This document shows positions 1-6,479 of a stretch of 6,603 nt of DNA, in pieces (the stretch's first letter is position 1; each line of letters begins with the position of its first letter). The notes under the pieces are model-generated. The model saw only the letters and a list, made by a program, of their open reading frames with translations. It was not told the origin of the DNA and made no database searches. The position numbers and the translations under genes are program-made. Source of the stretch: CAYNUJ01 sp964573255 (GTDB lineage: Bacteria; Bacteroidota; Ignavibacteria; Ignavibacteriales; Melioribacteraceae); NCBI GenBank assembly GCA_964573255.1, contig CAZNJB010000083.1, positions 1 through 6,603 on the forward strand, in the 5' to 3' direction.

Positions 1-1739
1 AAATTGGGGTTATACCCCGGCAATAACCTTAAGTCATAATAATGATCACATTCAAAGTTAAATAAAAATAGTCTTTCCGCCAAAATTTCCAATATCTCTT
101 TTGAGTCGGGCAAGAACGTCCCGTTCATTTTCTCCCATATCCCACTATTGTTATAATACAAACATACTTCGTTATGCGGATCATTTTCTTTTATGTTAGT
201 TTGGACTTTAATCTTTTGATATTCGGACCCGCTGCTTGCTTCTATAATATAATTTGATGAATTTGGCTGAATCTGCCCATCGGTTTTTTGAATTACATTA
301 AATTTGTTCCATTGAGTCATTTCCTGCGCAGGATAATCACTAATTGATTGATACAGCTTTCCCCCGCCATATAAATAAACTGTCAGTTTCCCACTAACGG
401 CACCAGACGGGGTGGGTGTTGCTGTCTCTAATATATCTGAAAAGTTTGCAACGTCATATTCTTTCATATAAGCCCCGCTACCGTATGCATGTCCTAATAT
501 ATCTCTTCTATAAATCGATTGAAAATAACTTAGCGATGGTGCGGTAGTACCCCAACCAGTAATATTCCCATTCAAATCAAACTCTAAATAATATGTCCCA
601 ATTAATGAAGCCCCAGAATCATATACTTCATATTTAACTGCAAAGAATAGTGCCCTTATTGCGTCTCCCGGACTTAATATCATACGAATAGTTGTTACGT
701 TAAAGTCCAATTTTATCGGAGTATTAGGATCAACACTTATTGATTGGGCTGCTATCGCATATATACTATAAGTATAATCAATACTTTTAGCTTTAAGCGC
801 ATTTAAACTCCATTCTGCGTATGCTGGATCAATTACCCATCCCGTTGTATCTTCAAAATTCTCATTTAGCCACCCCAAAGGATTCACAATACGTTTTTCT
901 AAATAATCCATTTTAACTGCTATCTTATTATATGTGCGTAAATTTCCCTTGATAGATTTTTTTGCCAAATAAGAATCTGAAAGACTGTAAGTTAAACTAA
1001 CCGTGGTAGATGACAACGCACCGGCGGACGTTATCTCTTCCCGCCTTATTGTTCCACTTACCATTCCATAATTTTGCCTTACCTTCCAGCACGCTCCTTC
1101 TTGGAAAATCGTAAAGTCAAATGATTTGGCTATCAATTCTAAAAGTTCATAATAATTTTTTATGGCCCCGGTTCGCACAAGCTGCGCTATTGGAATGCCA
1201 ATATATGTTGAAGGTTTATCGGGGGCTTTGTAGGCATACCAATAAAATAGGACATTAAGCGAAAATCCTAATTTCGCCAATATTTTATAAAACAAATCCC
1301 CTATGCTTTCAATACTACTAAAGATGGAAAAATCCTCATATTCTTTTAACTTGGATATTCCATCATAAATTGACATTTTTAATTGCTTTTTGTCCTCTAA
1401 AAAACTAAATTTATTTAAATCTAAAGATACCTTCCCATAAAAATAATCCACAGAATTCTTCGTTACTTTTCCATAAATGTTATTACTATCATAATTTACA
1501 AGTATATTAAATATTGCATCTGCCGTATCAATAATGCTAAATTCCAACCTTCGAGGTGCAAAATAATTTGTCGCTTTCTTTTTGGTTGTGCTCCCTATCC
1601 GTTCCTTAACGTCTTTTATTATCTTGAATGCTGACTCCGTTATTGGATCAGAAGTATATACATATAGTTCAAATTTGTAATCCCCATCATTTCCACTGAG
1701 GTTTGCCATGCCAAATTTCTTCCATAATGGTTCCGCCAT
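1..1739 (-). CDS. Tail-tip / baseplate hub-like protein, N-terminal 579 residues (3' end outside window)
   Basis: The frame is open from the ATG at 1739 to the window edge, so the stop lies beyond base 1. The start follows the tape measure stop by two bases and has GGGGG six bases upstream (1750-1746). The first protein downstream of a tape measure gene is normally a distal tail or hub (Tal/gp27-like) protein. Visible features fit loosely: residues 60-135 run LEFSIIDTADAIFNIL, two short YGKV repeats at about 89-92 and 101-104, then MSIYDGISKLKEY, a pattern resembling hub domains that start a ring. Residues about 140-280 include amphipathic helices and a KMDYLEKR segment. Residues about 285-485 look like an inserted beta-sandwich, starting NENFEDTTGW and rich in alternating hydrophobic and aromatic strands. 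Residues about 545-575 (EILEILAERLFLF) look like a return to the hub. No signal peptide is seen. Its codons look more AT-rich (ATA, TTA, TAT) than those of the tube genes. Hub assignment rests mainly on position. It could instead be a Dit-Tal fusion or a receptor-binding tip protein. Confidence 0.6.
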   Translation of the reverse strand, partial: MAEPLWKKFGMANLSGNDGDYKFELYVYTSDPITESAFKIIKDVKERIGSTTKKKATNYFAPRRLEFSIIDTADAIFNILVNYDSNNIYGKVTKNSVDYFYGKVSLDLNKFSFLEDKKQLKMSIYDGISKLKEYEDFSIFSSIESIGDLFYKILAKLGFSLNVLFYWYAYKAPDKPSTYIGIPIAQLVRTGAIKNYYELLELIAKSFDFTIFQEGACWKVRQNYGMVSGTIRREEITSAGALSSTTVSLTYSLSDSYLAKKSIKGNLRTYNKIAVKMDYLEKRIVNPLGWLNENFEDTTGWVIDPAYAEWSLNALKAKSIDYTYSIYAIAAQSISVDPNTPIKLDFNVTTIRMILSPGDAIRALFFAVKYEVYDSGASLIGTYYLEFDLNGNITGWGTTAPSLSYFQSIYRRDILGHAYGSGAYMKEYDVANFSDILETATPTPSGAVSGKLTVYLYGGGKLYQSISDYPAQEMTQWNKFNVIQKTDGQIQPNSSNYIIEASSGSEYQKIKVQTNIKENDPHNEVCLYYNNSGIWEKMNGTFLPDSKEILEILAERLFLFNFECDHYYDLRLLPGYNPN

Positions 1740-1741
1740 TT

Positions 1742-3967
1742 CTAACCCCCGGTTTTCTCTATATAATCATTAAATTGTTCGTTAGCTTCTTTTAGCGTGT
1801 ACATGTCTAAATTCACAATTCTTTCGACTCTCTCTAACCTTTCCGTTTGCTCCCGGATCGCCGCTTCAATTCTAAACAGCGCTTCAGCACTGGAGTTTAT
1901 AATTGTTTTCGATTCGAAATTATTGATAACGTCTGACCCGCGAGGCAAATTTACAAGCTCCGGACCGCGCTCGCCAACTACCGCTAGCCCTCCTTCAAAA
2001 TTCCTAACCCCAGTGGCAAATTGGGGAATATCTTGAGCAGCAATTTGCGCAACATTCGCCAAACCCGCCGCTGTTACTGCAGCAGCTGCAAAATAATTAA
2101 ACGGCGGCGGCGCAGAAGCTAAAGCTGTAGTTGCCGCTTCATATGTTTTGATAGTGGCGGCAGCTATGCTGCCTACTTTCATTACTGTAAACCACCCCTT
2201 AGCGGCTTCTCTTTTCTTTTCTTCTGCTTCGGCATTTATTGCGGCTATTTTCCTTTGCAATTCTTTTTCAATTATCATGCGCTCGCCGGCTGTTTTCGCG
2301 TTAGTTTTTAGCACCGCATATTCACTTTTTATTCTTTCAATTCTAGATGTCCTTTCATTTTCGATTCTTTCGTTTTCTTTACTTGCCTGTAAGTCATAAA
2401 ATGTACCCGCTGCTGCACTTATATTTTCGAAACCGGTTATTGCGGCACTAATAGATCGCTCCCTTGCTTCTATCTCCTCTTCAATATAACCTATCATTCG
2501 CGCAACATATGACTCGTGTTCCTCTATATCTTTCTGCCTCAACTGCTCTTTGTTTTCATAATATTCTTTCAATTTATCATATGTTCTCGCATACGCTTCA
2601 ATCTGTTTATCTAAATTTTTCTCAATCTTTTCCGTCTCTTTCTCTATTGGGTTATCCTCTTTCGGCGGTGCAAACATACTCTCTATAAGTTTCCTTAATA
2701 TTTCAGAATCTTCTTTGAATTCATCTATCTTGCCCTTCAACATATTAATCATATCATCCGCAGATTTCCTAACAATTTCTTTTCTTTTTTCAATCATTAC
2801 CGCATATTCATCGTCATATTTACTCGATGTTTCAATCATCTCCTTCATTCCGGCTGCTTCATTATCTATTTTTATTTTTTCCAACTCAATTATTTGGGCC
2901 ATCAATGAAACTATTTCCTTTTGTTTCTTCTCAAGCACTGCTTTTTTAATCATAGCTTGGGTATAATTGTCCAATGATTCCCGTGCGCCGTCCAATGCAG
3001 TCTTTACATCTTCGTATGCATCGGAATATAAATCGACATTCTTCAAATAATTGGGATATTTTTCATTCAATTTTTTAATTGTCTCTTCAAATATTTTTTG
3101 CTGTTCGTTGGTCCGTTGAGCGTTTTCCTTAAGCGTCAAATATCTGTTTGCAAGCAAATCGAATTCAGCCATTTGTTCTGCCGCCGCTTCGGTCATTTTA
3201 GTCATTGCGTCCTTTGCAGGGAACATTCCATCTACTGCAAAAGCTGTAATGTTTGCAATCATAGTGGTGACCGGAGTAATTATTTTCGCCGCGATTTGCC
3301 CAACCCTCTCCATCGAATCGCCAAGTTGATTGTATGCCTGCTGCAGCTTTCCTGTCTCCGTTTGCGCAAGCGCTTCCGCCTGTCCGCCAAACTTTTCGTT
3401 AATATTTTCCAATAGCGAATTCAATCTTTCTGTAGAATCTACCGCGCCCTTCACTTCAATACCATATCGGCTTAATGCGTTTGTAGAACTACCAATGGTC
3501 TTACTTACTAAGTCAGCCGCGGCAGTCAAACTCATCCCTTTTGCATCGGCCAAATCCAAAGTTGCTTTTGTCAATAGTTTAATTTGTTCTTCATCTTTTA
3601 CAAAAGCGGCAATTAACGCTTGAGCCTGTATAATTTCTTCATCGCCGTGCGTTGTTACTTTTTGCATAGCAGAAGCATAATTCAATAGCTCTTCGCTCGT
3701 ATGCCCTAATGCTGTTGCCAGTTTCTTTTCGGCTTGTTCCTGTACCTTGTATGCATCAATTGCCTGCTGCGCAACGTTGACAACTTGCGTTCCAATTCTG
3801 TAAACTGAGTACATACCGGTAGCTATGTTACCAATATTACTCATTGTTTGCAGCGCAGTTCTGCTGCTTTTTGCTAAAGATTTTGCAACACTATCGATAT
3901 TAGTTAAAGTTGCAGTTGCCTTTTTGCCGTCAACTAATAATTCTATTTCTACACGTTTCTTTGCCAT
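1742..3967 (-). CDS. Phage tail tape measure protein (741 aa)
   Basis: It sets tail length, fills the tail tube, and is usually released during DNA ejection. Residues about 55-235 match the conserved N-terminal tape measure domain: a small-residue-rich helical start, then a block around 110-170 with AQALIAAFVKDEEQ, LTKATLDLADAKGMSLTAAA and SRYGIEVKG, and a repeat-like helix ending near MERVGQIAAKIITPV. Residues about 255-590 are long charged coiled coil (many E, K, R, Q). Residues about 590-645 are hydrophobic (Ala-rich, with an APPPFNYFAAAA stretch), a possible membrane-active segment. Residues 650-681 carry the family's C-terminal signature, FATGVRNFEGG followed by VGERGPELVNLPRGSDVI, and a short coiled coil ends the protein. 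The ATG at 3967 overlaps the previous stop as TAATG, with a weak GGGAAG seven bases upstream. An in-frame TTG at 3982 would add five residues and is less likely. Translation is probably coupled to the upstream gene. The family call is secure. Confidence 0.95.
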   Translation of the reverse strand: MAKKRVEIELLVDGKKATATLTNIDSVAKSLAKSSRTALQTMSNIGNIATGMYSVYRIGTQVVNVAQQAIDAYKVQEQAEKKLATALGHTSEELLNYASAMQKVTTHGDEEIIQAQALIAAFVKDEEQIKLLTKATLDLADAKGMSLTAAADLVSKTIGSSTNALSRYGIEVKGAVDSTERLNSLLENINEKFGGQAEALAQTETGKLQQAYNQLGDSMERVGQIAAKIITPVTTMIANITAFAVDGMFPAKDAMTKMTEAAAEQMAEFDLLANRYLTLKENAQRTNEQQKIFEETIKKLNEKYPNYLKNVDLYSDAYEDVKTALDGARESLDNYTQAMIKKAVLEKKQKEIVSLMAQIIELEKIKIDNEAAGMKEMIETSSKYDDEYAVMIEKRKEIVRKSADDMINMLKGKIDEFKEDSEILRKLIESMFAPPKEDNPIEKETEKIEKNLDKQIEAYARTYDKLKEYYENKEQLRQKDIEEHESYVARMIGYIEEEIEARERSISAAITGFENISAAAGTFYDLQASKENERIENERTSRIERIKSEYAVLKTNAKTAGERMIIEKELQRKIAAINAEAEEKKREAAKGWFTVMKVGSIAAATIKTYEAATTALASAPPPFNYFAAAAVTAAGLANVAQIAAQDIPQFATGVRNFEGGLAVVGERGPELVNLPRGSDVINNFESKTIINSSAEALFRIEAAIREQTERLERVERIVNLDMYTLKEANEQFNDYIEKTGG

Positions 3968-4386
3968 TAGCTTGCTTCCCAAGTAGATGAAAAATAAATA
4001 TTCGAAGTAGGATCTCCCTCATACGTAGCACGAACAATAATATAATTCTTTCCTCTTGTATTCGGCTGCACCACTTTCCGGACTGTTATTGTGGTACTTT
4101 CTTTGAAATAAAAATGCTCTTCAATACCACGCAATTTTATAGTTGCCACTAAAGTTTTCTTCACCATTAAATCGCGGATTGATTCGTATAATGAAACATC
4201 AGCGGAATATATTTCCACTACTGCACGATCTTTTGTGCGCACAATTTTGCCCTCCGCATCTCTGGCATATACAGGCAATTTTACTGCTTTGCTTTGCGGT
4301 AAAATTTTCTCAATCAAAATCATCTGCGATGCTCGATAACCTGTGCTGCCTAGTATTATGTACGCTTTTTTTATTCCGCTTATCAT
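3967..4386 (-). CDS. Tail-tube-like protein, third paralogue, lying between chaperone and tape measure (139 aa)
   Basis: This beta-rich protein has no membrane segment or signal peptide. It begins MISGIKKAYI, almost the same as the start of the 285-residue protein at 4964-5821 (MTSGIKKAAI). It shares further blocks with that protein: GIEEHFYFKES against GVEEHILWYES, then TVRKVV against MVVKKNY. It shares a GKNY segment near residue 112 with the 128-residue protein at 5837-6223. It therefore looks like a diverged copy of the tube fold with an extra C-terminal tail of about 17 residues (DPTSNIYFSSTWEAS). The ATG at 4386 overlaps the chaperone fusion's stop as ATGA, and there is no Shine-Dalgarno sequence upstream, so translation probably depends on ribosomes that finish the frameshifted product. 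Position suggests a tube-initiator, distal adaptor or minor tube ring protein rather than the main tube subunit, but this is inference. A tail-terminator role is an alternative. Confidence 0.6.
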   Translation of the reverse strand: MISGIKKAYIILGSTGYRASQMILIEKILPQSKAVKLPVYARDAEGKIVRTKDRAVVEIYSADVSLYESIRDLMVKKTLVATIKLRGIEEHFYFKESTTITVRKVVQPNTRGKNYIIVRATYEGDPTSNIYFSSTWEAS

Positions 4387-4951
4387 TGTGTGTAATAATT
4401 AATGATGAATTTCCATAAATCTTTTATAAGAACCTCGTTCTTCATATAATAATATTCTTGTACGTTAGAAGAACATTTCAACAAATAATAATCAATTTCG
4501 TGATGCATCTTCGCAAAGCTGGAACGGAAAGCGCGCAATTCGTTCTGGTAAACTGCATACGCGCCTTCCGCTTCCGAAGCCGGAGGTTTAGGGATTTGGG
4601 AAAGAAATTCCAATTTTTTATATAAGATCCCTATTACCCGGCGGCTCTGGTAAAAAAATCCCGAATAGCCTTATTCACTTCGTCTATTCGAACATCATTA
4701 ATTTCAAATTCAGGTACATCGAAGAATAATTCTTTCACATATATTTCATACATTTCTTTTATTCCGATTTTTTCTTCTTCGGCAGGTTCTTGAACATTGA
4801 ACTCTTTCATAATTGCGTCTTTGCTTTCTTGGTCGAAAATAGTACAACGCAATTGAGAAAGTTTAATTTTCTCATATAAGCCGAAAGTAATCGGTTTCAA
4901 AGAATATTCTTCATCCACATTTTCAAAGATGCGATACTTCTTTCCCGTCAT
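4383..4951 (-). CDS. Tail assembly chaperone, GT-like fusion made by -1 frameshift (189 aa)
   Basis: This is the predicted extended form of the short chaperone at 4634-4951. The first 100 residues are shared, through the DFF encoded by GAT TTT TTT at 4660-4652. If the ribosome slips back one base on T TTT TTT, reading resumes at 4652 as TAC CAG AGC CGC and continues without a stop through the second frame to TGA at 4385-4383. The added portion of 89 residues includes SQIPKPPASEAEGAYAVYQNE and a basic-aromatic helix ending DLWKFIINYYTQ. The second frame has no convincing start of its own: its best candidate is a TTG at 4613, with no Shine-Dalgarno site before it, which supports expression as a fusion. 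In lambda-like phages the GT fusion recruits tail tube protein to the coated tape measure. Its stop overlaps the next gene's ATG. Confidence 0.8.
4634..4951 (-). CDS. Tail assembly chaperone, G-like short product (105 aa)
   Basis: A small acidic protein in the slot between the tail-tube genes and the tape measure gene, where lambda gpG-type chaperones lie. The family binds the tape measure protein during tail assembly and is absent from the finished virion. Residues 1-30 (KYRIFENVDEEYSLKPITFG) are followed by a helical acidic middle with a PAEEEKIG linker near 56-63. The C-terminal part has FFDVPEFEINDVRIDEV and an IRDFF end, typical of these chaperones, in which a helix leads to the frameshift. 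The ATG at 4951 has AAGGAG six bases upstream (4963-4958), a strong site. The zero-frame stop (TAA, 4636-4634) falls five codons after the slippery site, so most ribosomes would stop here and a minority would make the longer fusion. Family assignment rests on position, size and the frameshift, not on a strong motif. Confidence 0.78.
   Translation of the reverse strand: MTGKKYRIFENVDEEYSLKPITFGLYEKIKLSQLRCTIFDQESKDAIMKEFNVQEPAEEEKIGIKEMYEIYVKELFFDVPEFEINDVRIDEVNKAIRDFFTRAAG
4652..4658 (-). promoter_or_regulatory. Programmed -1 ribosomal frameshift slippery site, T TTT TTT
   Basis: Seven T residues on the minus strand are framed as T TTT TTT in the chaperone reading frame (GAT TTT TTT ACC). 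This is a canonical X XXY YYZ heptamer where both tRNAs can re-pair after a one-base backward slip. The -1 frame is open from here to 4383. A weak AAGG lies about ten bases upstream, a spacing reminiscent of the dnaX stimulator, but I do not see a strong downstream stem-loop. Transcriptional slippage on the T run is a possible alternative route to the same product. Confidence 0.85.
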
Positions 4952-4963
4952 CCTTCACTCCTT

Positions 4964-5821
4964 TTAATAATTTATATCAGAATATTTATTGGGATCAGTC
5001 CCCAAAAACGGAACCGCAACATCGGTTAGCGTTCCCGCCGTTGCACTTAACGATAAATTAAAGAACTCGAATTCAATCGTGTAAGTATTTGCCGGAGTTG
5101 TAGCAGTCAATGTATTCGCAACATTGGAGTCCGCATCACTCACCAATGTAGTCCCAGCATAATTCTTAACCGTTAGTGTGTTACTGTTAAATGTGTTTGC
5201 GTTACTATATATATTGTTGAACGCAACCAGGTTGACGCCACTTATTGGGAACACAATAGAAGCTTTGCCGGTAACAACTGCCGAACCGAGACTGCTTATC
5301 CTTTGATACGAGGAAGAAGCAATCGAATAATTCGGAGGTGTACCTGAAGCAACAGAAAAAGTTAAGCCATCAACCCTGCCATTGCTATCATCATCTTTCG
5401 GCCAAGCTCCGCCAACCGCAGCGAGCAAAAGGTTCTTGAATGAATATATTTTATGCATTCCGCCTTTCTTTGTGAAGGTAATGGACAAGCTGTTTACTTG
5501 CCCGGGAGCACTGCCATAATTTTTCTTGACAACCATAGGGACACTTTCGTACCAAAGAATATGTTCCTCCACTCCTTCAATTACCATTTGCACAGGCGTT
5601 TCGTTATTCATCCAAGTTTCGAGCTGGGTAAACGCGGAAAGGTCGAACGCGGTGATGGTAATTGCACTGTCATCACCGGCGTAAACGGTCCCGCCTTTTG
5701 CGTCCTCAACTTCAATCGGTTCACGGATTTTGAATTCCCCCTCTGGTGCGATCTTATTAAGCTGTACAACTGTACCGGTCGCGGGGTCAAAAATTGCCGC
5801 TTTTTTAATTCCAGAAGTCAT
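4964..5821 (-). CDS. Tail-tube-like protein with extra C-terminal beta-rich domain (285 aa)
   Basis: Residues 1-120 are homologous to the 128-residue neighbour at 5837-6223: EDAKGGTVYAG against ETAKGTTLYAG, DLSAFTQLETWM against DLSKFAALETKM, and PMVVKKNYGS against TVKVKKVYAS. This is the expected position of the major tail protein, just before the chaperone gene. Residues about 122-285 form a second domain rich in Ser, Thr and Asn with alternating hydrophobic strands. After KIYSFKNLLLAAVGGAWPK comes DDDSNGRVDG (143-152), which fits a DxDxNGxV calcium-loop pattern, and then strands of the kind seen in jelly-roll carbohydrate-binding modules. Lambda gpV likewise carries an Ig-like C-terminal domain that decorates the tail surface, so a surface decoration or sugar-binding role is plausible. 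The ATG at 5821 has GGAGG eight bases upstream, the best ribosome site in the window. No signal peptide or membrane segment is seen. The tube fold is inferred from context and paralogy, not from a recognised signature. Confidence 0.65.
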   Translation of the reverse strand: MTSGIKKAAIFDPATGTVVQLNKIAPEGEFKIREPIEVEDAKGGTVYAGDDSAITITAFDLSAFTQLETWMNNETPVQMVIEGVEEHILWYESVPMVVKKNYGSAPGQVNSLSITFTKKGGMHKIYSFKNLLLAAVGGAWPKDDDSNGRVDGLTFSVASGTPPNYSIASSSYQRISSLGSAVVTGKASIVFPISGVNLVAFNNIYSNANTFNSNTLTVKNYAGTTLVSDADSNVANTLTATTPANTYTIEFEFFNLSLSATAGTLTDVAVPFLGTDPNKYSDINY

Positions 5822-5829
5822 TTTTCACA

Positions 5830-5834
5830 CCTCC
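5830..5834 (-). promoter_or_regulatory. Strong Shine-Dalgarno site GGAGG for the 285-residue tube-like gene
   Basis: GGAGG sits eight bases before the ATG at 5821, immediately after the previous stop, in a 15-base gap. It is the best match to the 16S anti-Shine-Dalgarno in the window, consistent with a highly expressed structural gene, and it fixes the start. Confidence 0.8.
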
Positions 5835-5836
5835 GG

Positions 5837-6223
5837 TTAAACTTCGAAAGTTTGTATTTTCATTTCAAAATAATTCTTCCCGCCGGTCTGTGAAGCATAC
5901 ACTTTCTTCACTTTCACAGTTGCATTAGTAGCCAATGTTTCCACATTGCCTTGAACGTCTGTAAGCCGAACGTCAATTTCGCTATCTGCTTTCATCTTAG
6001 TTTCGAGTGCAGCGAATTTGGAAAGATCCGGAATATTAAAAGTATGCTCGTGTTTTTTGCCTGCGTAAAGTGTAGTGCCTTTTGCTGTTTCTTGTTCCTG
6101 AACGTCAAAATTTACGCCGGGACTATCCGCCAACGGTTTGCCGAGATCAACCGCAGAAGCAAAGTTATTGCCTGCTGTATCATATTCCACTTTCGCGATT
6201 CCTGAAAAATCAAAAGCTGCCAT
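5837..6223 (-). CDS. Tail-tube-like protein, short form (128 aa)
   Basis: A small soluble, beta-rich protein with no signal peptide or membrane helix, of a size that suits a minimal tail tube subunit. It begins MAAFDFSGIAKVEYDTAGN, where SGIAKV aligns with the SGIKKA starts of the two paralogues downstream. Further shared blocks with the 285-residue protein are AKGTTLYAG (48-55), DLSKFAALETKM (66-77) and VKVKKVYAS (103-111); GGKNY at about 114-118 matches GKNY in the 139-residue paralogue. It ends without the extra domain seen in its neighbour. The ATG at 6223 has AAGGAG eight bases upstream (6237-6232). It is 17 bases from the preceding gene and 15 from the next, so it is part of one transcription unit. 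It could be the main tube subunit, with the longer paralogue as a decorated variant, or a minor ring protein. Which of the two forms the bulk of the tube cannot be decided here. Confidence 0.65.
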   Translation of the reverse strand: MAAFDFSGIAKVEYDTAGNNFASAVDLGKPLADSPGVNFDVQEQETAKGTTLYAGKKHEHTFNIPDLSKFAALETKMKADSEIDVRLTDVQGNVETLATNATVKVKKVYASQTGGKNYFEMKIQTFEV

Positions 6224-6240
6224 AATTATTTCTCCTTCTT

Positions 6241-6477
6241 TTATTTTTTAATTTTTTTGAATTCTTCTTTGTGCGCTTTTACAAAATCGACATGCAATAT
6301 TCCGCCATCCGGATCACCTACCGGATCTCCCTTTGCCGTCAATTTGAAAACGTTTCCGAAACCTATTTTGTATATCTTCCCGGAGCGCTTAACCGTCATA
6401 AATTCAGGGGGTTCTCCTTGCCCGAAAGTTTTTTCAAATTTCGGTTTTATGAGTTTTACGTAATCTCCGCTTTTCAT
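6241..6477 (-). CDS. Uncharacterised small basic protein (78 aa)
   Basis: I do not recognise this gene. It encodes a soluble, Lys-rich protein with a run of short beta-type segments: GDYVKLIKPKF (4-14), EFMTVKRSGKIYKIGF (25-40), NVFKLTA (42-48), and GGILHVDFVKAHKEEF (58-73), ending in a Lys-rich tail. Glycine turns between them suggest a small barrel of SH3-like type, but this is only a visual impression. The start at ATG 6477 is chosen because GGGAG lies six bases upstream (6488-6484) and the previous stop is two bases before it. A TTG further upstream at 6543 would read through the previous gene and is less likely. It sits between a membrane-protein end and the tube-like genes, so a head-tail joining or tail-completion role is possible on position alone. 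Confidence 0.6.
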   Translation of the reverse strand: MKSGDYVKLIKPKFEKTFGQGEPPEFMTVKRSGKIYKIGFGNVFKLTAKGDPVGDPDGGILHVDFVKAHKEEFKKIKK

Positions 6478-6479
6478 TT

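Noticed and set aside
3965..3982. Tape measure start at TTG 3982
   Set aside because: The ATG at 3967 overlaps the upstream stop as TAATG with a weak GGGAAG before it, and the five extra residues add nothing recognisable.
4383..4613. Independent 76-residue gene starting at TTG 4613
   Set aside because: It has no ATG, no ribosome site, and lies exactly in the -1 frame of the slippery site, so it is better read as the tail of the frameshift fusion.
5453..5893. A 146-codon plus-strand open frame opposite the two tube-like genes
   Set aside because: It lies antisense to two well-supported genes with good ribosome sites and shared paralogue blocks, and its protein is low complexity and Cys/His/Phe-rich with no recognisable domain. 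The shorter plus-strand frames elsewhere are the same kind of shadow.
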